Source: Lachnospiraceae bacterium (GTDB lineage: Bacteria > Bacillota > Clostridia > Lachnospirales > Lachnospiraceae). From it: a stretch of 64,000 nt of DNA. Within the stretch, counting starts at the first letter, position 1. Each line of letters begins with the position of its first letter. The stretch is taken from contig JAILGL010000075.1 of the NCBI GenBank assembly GCA_024696825.1, positions 1-64,000 of the forward strand. Reading direction: 5' to 3'. This document shows positions 27,034 to 36,765 of this stretch, piece by piece. The notes under the pieces are model-generated. The model was not told the DNA's origin and ran no database searches. It was given only the letters and a program-made list of their open reading frames with translations. A program made the translations under genes and the position numbers.

Positions 27034-29568
27034 ATGATTAAAGTCAGTAATTTAAATAAGTTTTTTTATAAAGGAAAAAAGAATGAAAATCATGTGCTAA
27101 AGAGTGTAGAGCTTGAGTTTGAAGACACCGGTCTTGTATGCATTTTAGGCGAAAGTGGTTGTGGTAAAACCACCCTTTTAAATACAATCGGCGGACTTGA
27201 TGATTTTTATTCCGGTGAGATGGATATTAATGGTACTGAGATTAAAAAATATAATCTGGATGTTTCTGAAAAGGTTAGAAATGATAACTTTGGATTTGTA
27301 TTTCAGAATTACTATCTTTTAAAGGATTATACCGTTGCCTATAATATAAGACTCGCATTAAATATATATGATATTTCCGATAAGGAAAAGGATGAGAGAG
27401 TTGACTATGTCCTTGAAGCCTTAGATATGCTTAAATACAAGAAAAAGCTTGTATCTGAGCTTTCAGGTGGTCAGCAGCAAAGAGTCTCCATAGCAAGAGC
27501 CTTAGTTAAAAGTCCTAAGGTTATTCTTGCAGATGAGCCAACGGGTAACTTAGATGAAGAAAATACCATTAGAACCATGAGTATTTTAAAGAACATTTCC
27601 AAAGATTGTCTTGTAATTGTTGTTACTCATGAAAAGGATATTGCTAAGTTTTTTGCTGACAGAATTATAAAGATTAAGGATGGTGAAATCACCAAGGATA
27701 AAGTAAATAAGCATAAAAAAGGATATAGCAGAAAAGACGATAATAACATCTATCTTGGAGATTTAGAGCTTAAAAAATTAGAAGAAAAGAATGTTGATTT
27801 AAAGCTTTATTTTGAGAAGGAAGATGAAGAATTTACTGAAGAAGATTCTGATAATAATTCTGATAACAATACAACTGATTCCGACAATAATACTGAGAAT
27901 ACCGATGATAAGATTAAGCTTAAAATGGCATATTACGACGGTAAGCTTTATATTAAAAATGACTCAGAGATAGAGGTTATTATGACTACAGAGGAGTCTG
28001 ATGTTAATCTTATAGATGATAAAAAACCTGAGTTTGAATTAGAGGATACTAAGAATTTTGACTTTAGTTTAAAGCGACTTGTGTCTAACAGAAATGGTGA
28101 ATTTACATTTAAGGAAATTAAGCATCTCGCTCAGGAAAATATGAGAATTACCGGTAAAAAGTATGTATTTATGCTTATTATCATGCTTCTTAATGCTATA
28201 CTTATGACTGTTGGTGTGGCTAATTTCATGAATACATTTTTAATTGATGAAAGAAATGTAGTTAGTCGTGATTCACACTATGTTACTGTGGAATTTGAAA
28301 GTACGGGTGAAAAAAATGAATTTGAAATGGGCTCAAGACTCAATCAGTTTTACACGGATATGGTTAAGGATGGTAAATATCAGGAAATATATAACTATAA
28401 TAAAGCCAATCTAAAGCTTAAATACAAAGGCTTTGCACAGATTGAAAAGGTGGATGTATATCTTCCTTCCTGTTCATATGTTTCCTATGGCAACATTGAT
28501 CAGAGTAATATTTTATATGGCAGAATGCCTGAAGATAGTTCCGAGATTGTTATAGACAGCTGGCTTATATATAAATTCAGAAATTCAGCCTCTATACTTT
28601 CTGAGCTTCTTACCTCAGATAAATCCTTCTTAAATCAGACTCTTGTAGATGATATGACTGATAAGGAATTTAAGATTGTAGGTATAAGTAATACTGAGGA
28701 GCCAACCATATATATGGCTTCATCATGTATTAATTCACTGGGTACCTTCACCTCTGATTTTACTTCAACTTATTATGCCAATAAGGATTCAGATAATAAG
28801 TTTAAAAATGTTAATCTTAAAAACGACGAGATTATTATTACTAAGGATGAGTATGAAAATGATTTAAATCAGAAGGAAAAGTCTATAAATGTTATTAATG
28901 GCGAAGAGTTTTATAATATGGAGGCTACTAACTATAAGATTGTTGATGTCGTTGATTACAAGCTTGGAGCCAAGGGTATTATAAGTGATGATAATTATCA
29001 GTATTTATTTAAGAATAATTTACAGACTTCAAGAAAATTTATAGTATATACTGATGATACTGAGAAAGCTATTAAATACTTTAAAAAGATGGGCTCAGGC
29101 TATGATAAATCTTTTAAATTAAAGGCTTATGTAATGAATGAAAGCCAGCTTGAAAAGCATAGAAAAAATATGCTTCCTAAGGTTAATTTCGTTACATTTT
29201 TAACCCTGGGTATATTTATAATTTCCATAATTATGATTTACTTTACTATTAAATCCAATGCACTTACAAGAAGTGAGGAACTTACGGTTTACAGACTTAT
29301 AGGTATATCAAGGCTTAGTATTCTTAAGACCTATATGCTTGAAATTACACTTTTAACCTTAACAGTGTCATTTCCAGCAGTGCTTATAACCTCTATAGTT
29401 CTTAAGTTTGTGGCGTCAGTTCCATCCCTTTCACTGACTCTTAACTTCCCTTGGTGGGCTATATTTGTACTGGCTTTAATTATACTTGTTATCAATAATA
29501 TTATCAGTGTAATTCCAGTAAGAAATATCTTAACAAAACCGCCTGCAAAACTTGCCTTAAAGGGTTAA
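27034..29568 (+). CDS. MacB-like ABC transporter, ATPase-permease fusion (subunit 2)
   Basis: 844 residues, same plan as the preceding gene: Walker A GESGCGKTT (39-47), canonical LSGGQ, Walker B VILADEPTGNLD, then helix YVFMLIIMLLNAILMTVGVANF, a large extracellular domain and three C-terminal helices. Between the ATPase and first helix is a ~130-residue segment with an acidic Asn/Asp/Ser stretch (DSDNNSDNNTTDSDNN) not found in the partner. Pairs of unequal subunits suggest a heterodimer. No dedicated two-component system or MacA-type adaptor is adjacent. The promoter of rnpB overlaps the 3' end of this gene. Confidence 0.88.
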   Translation: MIKVSNLNKFFYKGKKNENHVLKSVELEFEDTGLVCILGESGCGKTTLLNTIGGLDDFYSGEMDINGTEIKKYNLDVSEKVRNDNFGFVFQNYYLLKDYTVAYNIRLALNIYDISDKEKDERVDYVLEALDMLKYKKKLVSELSGGQQQRVSIARALVKSPKVILADEPTGNLDEENTIRTMSILKNISKDCLVIVVTHEKDIAKFFADRIIKIKDGEITKDKVNKHKKGYSRKDDNNIYLGDLELKKLEEKNVDLKLYFEKEDEEFTEEDSDNNSDNNTTDSDNNTENTDDKIKLKMAYYDGKLYIKNDSEIEVIMTTEESDVNLIDDKKPEFELEDTKNFDFSLKRLVSNRNGEFTFKEIKHLAQENMRITGKKYVFMLIIMLLNAILMTVGVANFMNTFLIDERNVVSRDSHYVTVEFESTGEKNEFEMGSRLNQFYTDMVKDGKYQEIYNYNKANLKLKYKGFAQIEKVDVYLPSCSYVSYGNIDQSNILYGRMPEDSSEIVIDSWLIYKFRNSASILSELLTSDKSFLNQTLVDDMTDKEFKIVGISNTEEPTIYMASSCINSLGTFTSDFTSTYYANKDSDNKFKNVNLKNDEIIITKDEYENDLNQKEKSINVINGEEFYNMEATNYKIVDVVDYKLGAKGIISDDNYQYLFKNNLQTSRKFIVYTDDTEKAIKYFKKMGSGYDKSFKLKAYVMNESQLEKHRKNMLPKVNFVTFLTLGIFIISIIMIYFTIKSNALTRSEELTVYRLIGISRLSILKTYMLEITLLTLTVSFPAVLITSIVLKFVASVPSLSLTLNFPWWAIFVLALIILVINNIISVIPVRNILTKPPAKLALKG

Positions 29569-29580
29569 TAATGTTACAAT
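29552..29580 (+). promoter_or_regulatory. Promoter of rnpB inside the end of the ABC gene
   Basis: TTGCCT (29552-29557), exactly 17 bases, TACAAT (29575-29580). The -35 is within the last codons of the ABC subunit 2 gene and the -10 lies just past its stop; transcription would begin at the predicted 5' end of the RNase P RNA. Confidence 0.65.
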
Positions 29581-29584
29581 GGGG

Positions 29585-29941
29585 AGTGGTGAGCAGCATG
29601 GGCAGTCGCGACTGCAAGTGCCGAAAGGCCGTAGTTGAGGAAAGTCCGGGCTTCATACGGGATAGGATGCTGGATAACGTCCAGTGGAGGTGACTCCCAG
29701 GAAAGTGCAACAGAAATTATACCGCTGCTTATTGCAGTAAGGGTGAAATGGCAGGGTAAGAGCCTACCGCATCGCTGGTGACAGAGGTGGCAGTGTAAAC
29801 CCCATCCGAAGCAAGACCGAAAAGGAACTATATGCGATTCCCGTCATTGTTCCGGGTAGGTCGCTAGAGATGTATGGTAACATGCATTCAAGATAGATGA
29901 TTGCCTTAGACATAACCCGGCTTATAGTGCAGCTCACCTAA
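29585..29941 (+). ncRNA. rnpB: RNase P RNA, bacterial
   Basis: The conserved blocks of RNase P RNA are present in order: GAGGAAAGTCCGGGCTTCA near the 5' end, AGGGTGAAATGGCAGGGTAAGAGCCTACCGC, GTAAACCCCATC, GCAAGACCGAAAAGG, and AGATAGATGATTGCC near the 3' end. GGTGAGC (29588-29594) pairs with GCTCACC (29932-29938) to form P1, which fixes both ends within a few bases. The RNA is the catalytic subunit for tRNA 5' maturation. The GGTCGCTAGAGAT... segment and overall layout need a covariance model to decide class A versus B. It sits between the ABC exporter and mutS genes. Confidence 0.96.
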
Positions 29942-29968
29942 ATCTTTTAGAAAATGAGGTTATTTGAG

Positions 29969-32617
29969 ATGGCGCTGACTCCTATGATGCAGCAATATTT
30001 AAAAATAAAAGAAGAATATAAGGATTGTATCCTTTTCTATAGACTTGGCGACTTCTATGAGATGTTTTTTGATGATGCAAAAACATGTACTGAAGAGTTA
30101 GGTCTTACTCTTACGGGCAAAAGCTGCGGGTTAGAGGAACGTGCGCCTATGTGTGGTGTACCATTTCATTCTGTGGATTCCTACCTTGATAAGCTTGTAA
30201 AAAGCGGCTATAAGGTTGCTATTTGCGAACAGGTGGAAGACCCAAAGGATGCCAAGGGAGTAGTTAAAAGAGAGGTTATAAGAGTTGCAACTCCTGGAAC
30301 TAATATTAGTATGGAGTCTCTTGATGAAACCTCTAATAATTATATTATGTCCATATATCTTATGGGCGATATTACCGGTTTATCTTATGCAGATATTACT
30401 ACCGGTGATTTTTATGTTACAGAGCTTGATTCTACTCAAAAGGTAACAGATGAGATCTACAAGGTCATGCCTTCTGAGATTATTTGCAATAATTCCTTTT
30501 TAATATCTGAGATAGATTTTGAACATTTAAGGGATAAAGAGAATATCGCAGTAAATGCTCTTGAGGATTATTACTTTGACGAGAAAAACTGTATTAATGC
30601 CATTAAGAAGCATTTTAACGTGGAGAACCTTAATGGCCTCGGTCTCTTAGATTATCCTATTGGAACTATTGCAAGTGGTGTTATGCTTGAGTATCTTAAT
30701 GCTACTCAGAAAAATGACTTATCACATATCGATGAAATTCACCCTTATTCAATTTCCAAATATATGGTTATTGACAGAGCCACAAGGAGAAATCTTGAGC
30801 TTACAGAGACCCTTCGAGATAAAGAAAAAAGAGGATCTCTTTTTTGGGTGCTGGATAAATCTAAAACAGCCATGGGTGCTAGACTTATTAGAAATTCCAT
30901 TACTGAGCCCCTTATAGAAAAGGCTGATATTATTAAAAGGCATAATGCCATAGAATCCATGAATAAAAATGCTATTTCAAGGGAAGAGCTTAGAGAATAT
31001 CTTTCAGGAATATATGACCTTGAAAGGCTTATTACAAAGATTAGCTATAACAGTGCTAATCCAAGGGATTTAATAGCTCTTAAAACCTCCCTTGCAAAGC
31101 TTCCTCACGTAAAGGTGGTTTTATCTGATTTTGAGGATGAGGGATTAAAGGAACTTAAAAATTCCATGGATTCCCTAGAGGATATTACAGAGCTTATAGA
31201 GTCTGCAATTAATGAAGAGCCACCACTTACCTTAAAGGAGGGTGACATTATTAAACCAGGGTATAACGCCGATGTAGACAGACTTAGAACTGCTGCCACA
31301 GAGGGTAAAAACTGGCTTTATAATCTCTTGGAAGAGGAAAAAGAAAAAACCGGTATTAAGAATCTAAAACTTAAGTATAATAAGGTTTTTGGTTATTATA
31401 TAGAGGTTACAAATTCCTATAAGGACTTGGTTCCTGAGGACTGGATAAGAAAGCAGACCTTAGTTAATGCTGAAAGATATATGACTCCAAAGCTTAAGGA
31501 ATTAGAGGAGACAATCCTTGGTTCCACAGATAAGTTAAATAAGCTTGAATATGATCTTTTCTCTGAAATTAGAGATAGTATTTTTGAAAATATTAAGCGA
31601 ATTAAAAATGCTGCTAAGATTATTGCATACATTGACATGATCGCTTCATTTGCAGTAATTGCTGAAAAAAATAACTATGTTAAGCCTACCATTAACGAGG
31701 AAGGTTATATTGATATTAAGGGTGGAAGACATCCTGTTGTGGAGAAAATGACAGGTAATGATCAGTTTATAGAAAATGACACCTTTTTGGATAATGATAA
31801 TAACAGAATATCCATTATTACAGGTCCTAATATGGCAGGTAAATCTACCTACATGAGGCAGACTGCTCTTATTGTTTTAATGGCTCAGATAGGTTCCTTT
31901 GTACCGGCCTCTGAGGCTGATATCTGTATAGTTGACAGGATATTTACAAGAGTTGGTGCAAGTGATGATTTAGCCAGCGGTATGAGTACCTTTATGGTGG
32001 AGATGACTGAGGTTGCAAACATCCTTAGAAATGCCACTAAAAACAGTCTTATTATCTTAGATGAGATTGGAAGAGGAACCAGCACCTATGACGGTCTGGC
32101 CATTGCCTGGGCTGTGGTTGAATACATTTCCGATGAAGAAAAAATCGGTGCTAAAACCTTATTTGCAACTCATTATCACGAGCTTACAGAGCTTGAAGGT
32201 AAGCTTGAAAGCGTTAATAATTACTGTATAGCAGTTAAGGAAAAGGGTGATAATGTTATTTTCCTTAGAAAGATTATTAAAGGCGGCGCTGATAAGAGCT
32301 ATGGTATACACGTTGCAGGCCTTGCAGGAGTACCGACTGTAGTTCTTGACAGAGCTAATGAGATAGTTGAGGATCTGGTTAAGAATAATCTTACAGAAAA
32401 GCTTAAGGACACCGTTAGAAATAATAAAGGCAGAATCAGTAAAAAGTCTAAGAAAAAGCCTGAGGACGCTGGTCAGCTATCTATGTTTGATGATAATTTC
32501 TTTGACAATACTGAGATTTTACATAGAATTAGAAATATGGATTTATCGGCCTTTACACCGATAGATGCCTTAAATACCTTATATAGTTTGCAAAAAGAAT
32601 TAAAAGAAAGAATGTGA
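29969..32617 (+). CDS. mutS: DNA mismatch repair protein MutS
   Basis: 882 residues. Mismatch-binding motif FYRLGDFYEMFFDDA (Phe-x-Glu) at the N-terminus, ATPase Walker A GPNMAGKSTYMRQ at ~619, Walker B IILDEIGRGTSTYDG, and ATHYHELTELE. The C-terminal region contains a beta-clamp-like QLSMFD. ATG 29969 (MALTPMMQQYLK) is chosen over the track's 29954 because GAGG lies before it and it matches the usual start. MutL, usually the next gene, is not downstream; phoH follows with a TGATG overlap. Confidence 0.97.
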   Translation: MALTPMMQQYLKIKEEYKDCILFYRLGDFYEMFFDDAKTCTEELGLTLTGKSCGLEERAPMCGVPFHSVDSYLDKLVKSGYKVAICEQVEDPKDAKGVVKREVIRVATPGTNISMESLDETSNNYIMSIYLMGDITGLSYADITTGDFYVTELDSTQKVTDEIYKVMPSEIICNNSFLISEIDFEHLRDKENIAVNALEDYYFDEKNCINAIKKHFNVENLNGLGLLDYPIGTIASGVMLEYLNATQKNDLSHIDEIHPYSISKYMVIDRATRRNLELTETLRDKEKRGSLFWVLDKSKTAMGARLIRNSITEPLIEKADIIKRHNAIESMNKNAISREELREYLSGIYDLERLITKISYNSANPRDLIALKTSLAKLPHVKVVLSDFEDEGLKELKNSMDSLEDITELIESAINEEPPLTLKEGDIIKPGYNADVDRLRTAATEGKNWLYNLLEEEKEKTGIKNLKLKYNKVFGYYIEVTNSYKDLVPEDWIRKQTLVNAERYMTPKLKELEETILGSTDKLNKLEYDLFSEIRDSIFENIKRIKNAAKIIAYIDMIASFAVIAEKNNYVKPTINEEGYIDIKGGRHPVVEKMTGNDQFIENDTFLDNDNNRISIITGPNMAGKSTYMRQTALIVLMAQIGSFVPASEADICIVDRIFTRVGASDDLASGMSTFMVEMTEVANILRNATKNSLIILDEIGRGTSTYDGLAIAWAVVEYISDEEKIGAKTLFATHYHELTELEGKLESVNNYCIAVKEKGDNVIFLRKIIKGGADKSYGIHVAGLAGVPTVVLDRANEIVEDLVKNNLTEKLKDTVRNNKGRISKKSKKKPEDAGQLSMFDDNFFDNTEILHRIRNMDLSAFTPIDALNTLYSLQKELKERM

Positions 32618-33666
32618 TGAGTATAATAAACGAATTTGAAAAGAAGATAGAAATTCCTTCTGAAGTAGCAGGAATGGTCCTTGGAATCTATGATTCCAAC
32701 ATTAGAAAGCTTGAAAAAAGTTTAAATGTTAACTTTTCTTCTCACAATGGAAGCTATAAGCTTTCAGGTCCTGAAGTAAATGTTAATGAAACTGAAAAAA
32801 TTATAGATGAGCTAATTAGTATTGCTGAGAAAAATGGTGAGGTTACTGAGCAGTCTGTGGACTATGCCATAGCCCTTGCTCTTGATAATAAAAAGGTAAA
32901 TCTCACTGAATTAAATACAGATGTTATAGCTCATACAGTGGCTGGAAAGCCTGTAGTTCCTAAGACTGTAGGTCAGAAGGCCTATGTGAATAATATTAAA
33001 AATAAGATGGTTACCTTTGGAATAGGTCCTGCAGGTACAGGTAAAACCTATCTTGCAATCGCCATGGCAACAGCTGCATTTAAAAAGGATAATGTTCAAA
33101 GGATAATTCTTACAAGACCTGCCATAGAAGCGGGAGAGAAACTAGGCTTCTTACCTGGTGACCTTCAGAGTAAGATTGATCCATATCTTAGACCTTTATA
33201 TGATGCTCTATATCAGATTATGGGCGCTGAGTCCTATCAGAAAAATGTGGAGAAGGGCCTTATAGAGGTTGCGCCTCTTGCTTATATGAGAGGTAGAACA
33301 CTTGACAACTCATTTATAATATTAGATGAGGCTCAAAATACCACACCTGCTCAGATGAAAATGTTTCTAACCCGTATAGGCTTTGGTTCTAAGGTGGTTA
33401 TAACCGGTGACCAGTCTCAGAAGGATTTAAATCCCGACCAGGTTTCAGGCCTGGACAATGCATTAAATGTTCTTAAAAACATTGATGATATAGGTGTTTC
33501 AAGACTTACTGCAAGTGATGTTGTAAGGCATCCTTTAGTTCAGAAAATTGTAGAAGCCTATGATAAATATGAGAAGAAGAGTGATAGACCTAAGGACAGA
33601 GATAAGAGTAAGAGAAAGTTTAAAGACAAGGGTAAGGATGAGCTTAAGGCACGTAACAGGAGGTAA
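32617..33666 (+). CDS. PhoH-like ATPase
   Basis: 349 residues: N-terminal KH-like region, then P-loop ATPase with GPAGTGKTYLA (~137), LTRPAIEAGEKLGFLPGD, FIILDEAQNTTPAQMKMFLTR and ITGDQSQ. The C-terminal ~25 residues are a Lys/Arg/Asp-rich tail (DRPKDRDKSKRKFKDKGK). PhoH/YbeZ proteins are RNA-associated ATPases that partner the rRNA endonuclease YbeY, which is the next gene. The ATG at 32617 overlaps the mutS stop by one base; the GTG at 32614 in the track is less likely. Confidence 0.93.
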   Translation: MSIINEFEKKIEIPSEVAGMVLGIYDSNIRKLEKSLNVNFSSHNGSYKLSGPEVNVNETEKIIDELISIAEKNGEVTEQSVDYAIALALDNKKVNLTELNTDVIAHTVAGKPVVPKTVGQKAYVNNIKNKMVTFGIGPAGTGKTYLAIAMATAAFKKDNVQRIILTRPAIEAGEKLGFLPGDLQSKIDPYLRPLYDALYQIMGAESYQKNVEKGLIEVAPLAYMRGRTLDNSFIILDEAQNTTPAQMKMFLTRIGFGSKVVITGDQSQKDLNPDQVSGLDNALNVLKNIDDIGVSRLTASDVVRHPLVQKIVEAYDKYEKKSDRPKDRDKSKRKFKDKGKDELKARNRR

Positions 33667-33669
33667 TTC

Positions 33670-34173
33670 ATGCTTATAAATTATGCTGCAGATGTAGATT
33701 ATCCTGATTTTGATTATGAAAAGGATATACCCGAGGTTATTAAAAAGGTGGTAGAGTTAGAGGGTATAGAGTTGGATTTTGAGATAAATCTGACCTTTAC
33801 TGATAATGAAACCATTAAAGGAGTTAATAAGGAATTTAGAGGAATTGACAGTGCTACTGATGTGCTTTCATTTCCAACTATTGATTTTGAAAGTCCTGCA
33901 GATATGAGTTTTATGGAGGATGAATTAACTCTTATAAATGTTATGAATATGGATACTCAGTGTGTTATGCTGGGTGACATAATGATATCAGTAGAAAGAG
34001 CTAAGGAACAGGCCTTAGAGTATGGTCATTCTCTTAGAAGAGAGATTTGCTTTTTAGTTGCTCATAGCACCTTGCATCTTCTTGGCTATGATCACATGAC
34101 TGAAGAAGAAGCAAAAATAATGGAAGAAAAACAGGAAAATGCTTTAAAGGCATTAGGTATTAACCGAGATTAA
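33670..34173 (+). CDS. ybeY: Endoribonuclease YbeY (rRNA maturation factor)
   Basis: 167 residues with the zinc motif HSTLHLLGYDH near the C-terminus and the family signature TDVLSFP in the middle. It acts in 16S rRNA 3' processing and ribosome quality control. An AGGAGG site sits over the last codons of phoH, three bases before which that gene ends, so the two are tightly coupled. Between the two signatures is a slightly long segment (SPADMSFMEDELTLINVMNMDTQ). Confidence 0.95.
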   Translation: MLINYAADVDYPDFDYEKDIPEVIKKVVELEGIELDFEINLTFTDNETIKGVNKEFRGIDSATDVLSFPTIDFESPADMSFMEDELTLINVMNMDTQCVMLGDIMISVERAKEQALEYGHSLRREICFLVAHSTLHLLGYDHMTEEEAKIMEEKQENALKALGINRD

Positions 34174-34230
34174 GTGTTTATTTAATATTTGATTTAATAC
34201 TTAATTTAAAACCCAAATGAAAGGATTGTT

Positions 34231-35874
34231 ATGTCGGAGTCTAACAGTACGAAAACAACCGGTATCCTAAAACAGGGTAGTATACTTGCTATGACCTCGA
34301 TTCTGGTAAGAATTATAGGTATGGTATACAGGATACCTATGGCAAATATAATAGGCGATGAGGGTAATGGAGTTTATTCCACAGCATTTGAAATATATAA
34401 TATTTTACTTATAATATCATCCTATGGAATGCCTATGGCAGTTTCTAAGATGGTTTCAGCAAAGCTTGCTAAAAAGAGATATAAGGAAGCAAGAAGAGTA
34501 TTTAGATGTTCACTTTTGTTTTCTGTAATATCCGGAGGTCTTGCAGCCTTATTTGTATTTATCTTTGCAGGAACTCTTGAAAATACTCTTTTTAGTGCAT
34601 ATAAGGGTATAACCATTCCTCTTAGAATCCTTGCTCCAACTATATTTGTAGTTGCAGTAATGGGTGTATACAGAGGATTTTTCCAGGGCCAGGGAACTAT
34701 GATTCCTACGGCACTTTCACAGGTTATAGAGCAGATTGTAAATGCATTTGTCAGTGTTTATGCGGCTTATATTCTTATTATCATGCATTCTGCAGATCCT
34801 AAGATGCCTGCCTGGGGTGCAGCCGGTGGTACGCTTGGTACCTGTCTTGGTGCAGTCTCAGCCTTTATAGTTTTGATGGTAATATACTTTTTACAGAGAA
34901 AATCCTTTAAAAGAAGGGTTTCTCACGATAAGAGACCACAGATACAGTCTGTAAAAAGTACCTATGTACTTATATTTATGACAGTTATTCCTATAGTTTT
35001 AAGCCAGACGGTTTATCAGCTTAGTGGAATTATAGATTCAACCATATTTGGTAAAGGAATGGAATTCTTAGGTCACAGTCACATTAAGATTAAGACCTTA
35101 TGGGGTATTTACAGTACTAAGTACAGACTTTTAGTAAGTGTACCAATTGCCGTATCTACTGCAATTGCCTCCTCTATGATTCCAAGCCTGGTTCAAAGTA
35201 TAGTTTCCAGAGATAAAAAAGCGGTTGTTTATAAGGTTAATCTTTCCATAAAGTTTAACATGATAATAGCCATTCCATCAGCCTTCGGTCTTATGGTTCT
35301 CGCAAATCCTATACTTAAGCTTTTATTTAGAAACTCAGATTATAAAACAGGAAGTCTTATGCTGATTCTTGGTTCCTTCTGCGTAGTATTTTATGCATTA
35401 TCAACCATGACCAGCGGAGTTTTACAATCCATTGATAAAATGAGTCTACCTGTTTATCATTCACTTATATCACTTGTTATTCATGTGGTATTAGTACTTA
35501 TTCTTTTACTTTTTACACCACTTGGTGTATATGCCATGGTTATAGGTAATGTAACCTATCCACTTGGAGTTTGCATATTAAATGCCATATCTGTAAGAAA
35601 GTATTTGAAAATAAAACAGGAGACTAAAACAACATTTATTCTTCCTACAATAGCATCACTTGTTATGTCAGTATGTACAATACTTGCATATGCTATAGTT
35701 AATAAGGTTTTCCCAAGATTAATTGTAACAGTTCCTGTTGCCCTTATAGTTGCAGTATGTTCATACTTTGTGGTTTTACTTAAAATCAACACCCTTACCA
35801 AGCAGGAATTATTTGAATTCCCATTTGGAAGGAAAATGTATATTCTCGCAACTAAGCTTAGAATTATGAAATAA
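34231..35874 (+). CDS. MOP-family flippase (SpoVB/MurJ-like)
   Basis: 547 residues with about 14 membrane helices. The N-terminus GILKQGSILAMTSILVRIIGMVYRIPMANIIGDEGNGVYSTAFEIYNI is characteristic of the polysaccharide-biosynthesis/SpoVB group of the MOP superfamily, which translocates lipid-linked cell-wall or capsule precursors. Whether it moves lipid II (MurJ-like) or a sporulation-related or polymer precursor cannot be told. The next gene is a UppP-like protein, so both may deal with undecaprenyl-linked intermediates. RBS AAAGGA precedes the ATG. Confidence 0.87.
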   Translation: MSESNSTKTTGILKQGSILAMTSILVRIIGMVYRIPMANIIGDEGNGVYSTAFEIYNILLIISSYGMPMAVSKMVSAKLAKKRYKEARRVFRCSLLFSVISGGLAALFVFIFAGTLENTLFSAYKGITIPLRILAPTIFVVAVMGVYRGFFQGQGTMIPTALSQVIEQIVNAFVSVYAAYILIIMHSADPKMPAWGAAGGTLGTCLGAVSAFIVLMVIYFLQRKSFKRRVSHDKRPQIQSVKSTYVLIFMTVIPIVLSQTVYQLSGIIDSTIFGKGMEFLGHSHIKIKTLWGIYSTKYRLLVSVPIAVSTAIASSMIPSLVQSIVSRDKKAVVYKVNLSIKFNMIIAIPSAFGLMVLANPILKLLFRNSDYKTGSLMLILGSFCVVFYALSTMTSGVLQSIDKMSLPVYHSLISLVIHVVLVLILLLFTPLGVYAMVIGNVTYPLGVCILNAISVRKYLKIKQETKTTFILPTIASLVMSVCTILAYAIVNKVFPRLIVTVPVALIVAVCSYFVVLLKINTLTKQELFEFPFGRKMYILATKLRIMK

Positions 35875-35894
35875 TTATATTTAGGAGAAAATAA

Positions 35895-36725
35895 TTGAAA
35901 CCCATAATTTATTCACTTTTTTATTGCTTTAGTGAGGCTTTACTTGTTAGTGGTAACGGCCACTTAAATTTACTGGAAAAGATTTTTGGTGAGGTTAATA
36001 ATTCCTTTTATGGAAGCCTTCCCTTCATCTTTTTAGGCTTTGTTATAGCAGCTTCATTTGCATTTAGAAATGATATTATAAATCTTTTTAAGGAATTACT
36101 AAATATCTTTTTAAAGATAATGGCTAATATTTCCAATGGAAGAAAGAAAAAAGGAAGAAAGCATAAAATACTTGCCAATGCTTATTCCTATTATTCTATA
36201 TCACTTATAGTATTACTTATTGGATTTATACCATTACATATATTTATGTTAAAGCAAACCATTGCTTTACAAAAGCTTTCGGATTTTTCATCCATTGGCT
36301 TTTTAATAAGCTCACTGTTTTTAACCATTGTTTACTTTTTCATGGAGGATAAAAACGACAGAAAAAAACCTAATTTTATTCTGATGTTTATCCTTGGAAT
36401 ACTTGCAGGCTTCTCGGTAATTCCAGGTATAAGTCCTGTACTTATTATATTTTGCGGACTTTTACTTATGGGAACCGGAACAAAGTTTGCCTATAAGTTT
36501 TCCCTTATAATTAATATGTTTATTTTACTTATCCGAATGATAATTTGGATGGTTGCAAAGAAAGCATTTATAACCTTTAGTATTTCCGGCTTTATAATGC
36601 TAATTCTTTGTGCACTTGTAACCTATGGCGCAATATATTTATTTTATTATCTTTGCAGAAATAAAAAGATATTTATAATAGACATTTATATCTTTGCTTT
36701 AGGTTTAATATTTATAATTTTTTGA
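35895..36725 (+). CDS. UppP/BacA-like membrane protein with degenerate motifs
   Basis: 276 residues, about 7-8 membrane helices. FSEALLVSGNGHLNLLEKIFG near the N-terminus lines up with the UppP motif 'GxxEFLPVSSxGHL', and AGFSVIPGISPVLIIFCGLLLMGTG with 'PGxSRSG'. The second Glu and His of the first motif are kept, but SSxGH has become SGNGH and the catalytic Arg-Ser of the second is replaced by Pro-Val. It is therefore probably a UppP relative that has lost or changed undecaprenyl-diphosphatase activity. A Lys-rich cytosolic loop (NGRKKKGRKHK) is extra. Start is TTG with TTAGGAG upstream. The similarity is by eye and moderate. Confidence 0.6.
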   Translation: MKPIIYSLFYCFSEALLVSGNGHLNLLEKIFGEVNNSFYGSLPFIFLGFVIAASFAFRNDIINLFKELLNIFLKIMANISNGRKKKGRKHKILANAYSYYSISLIVLLIGFIPLHIFMLKQTIALQKLSDFSSIGFLISSLFLTIVYFFMEDKNDRKKPNFILMFILGILAGFSVIPGISPVLIIFCGLLLMGTGTKFAYKFSLIINMFILLIRMIIWMVAKKAFITFSISGFIMLILCALVTYGAIYLFYYLCRNKKIFIIDIYIFALGLIFIIF

Positions 36726-36765
36726 TAACTAAATGAAACCTTTAAACTATTGAATGGAGATTATT

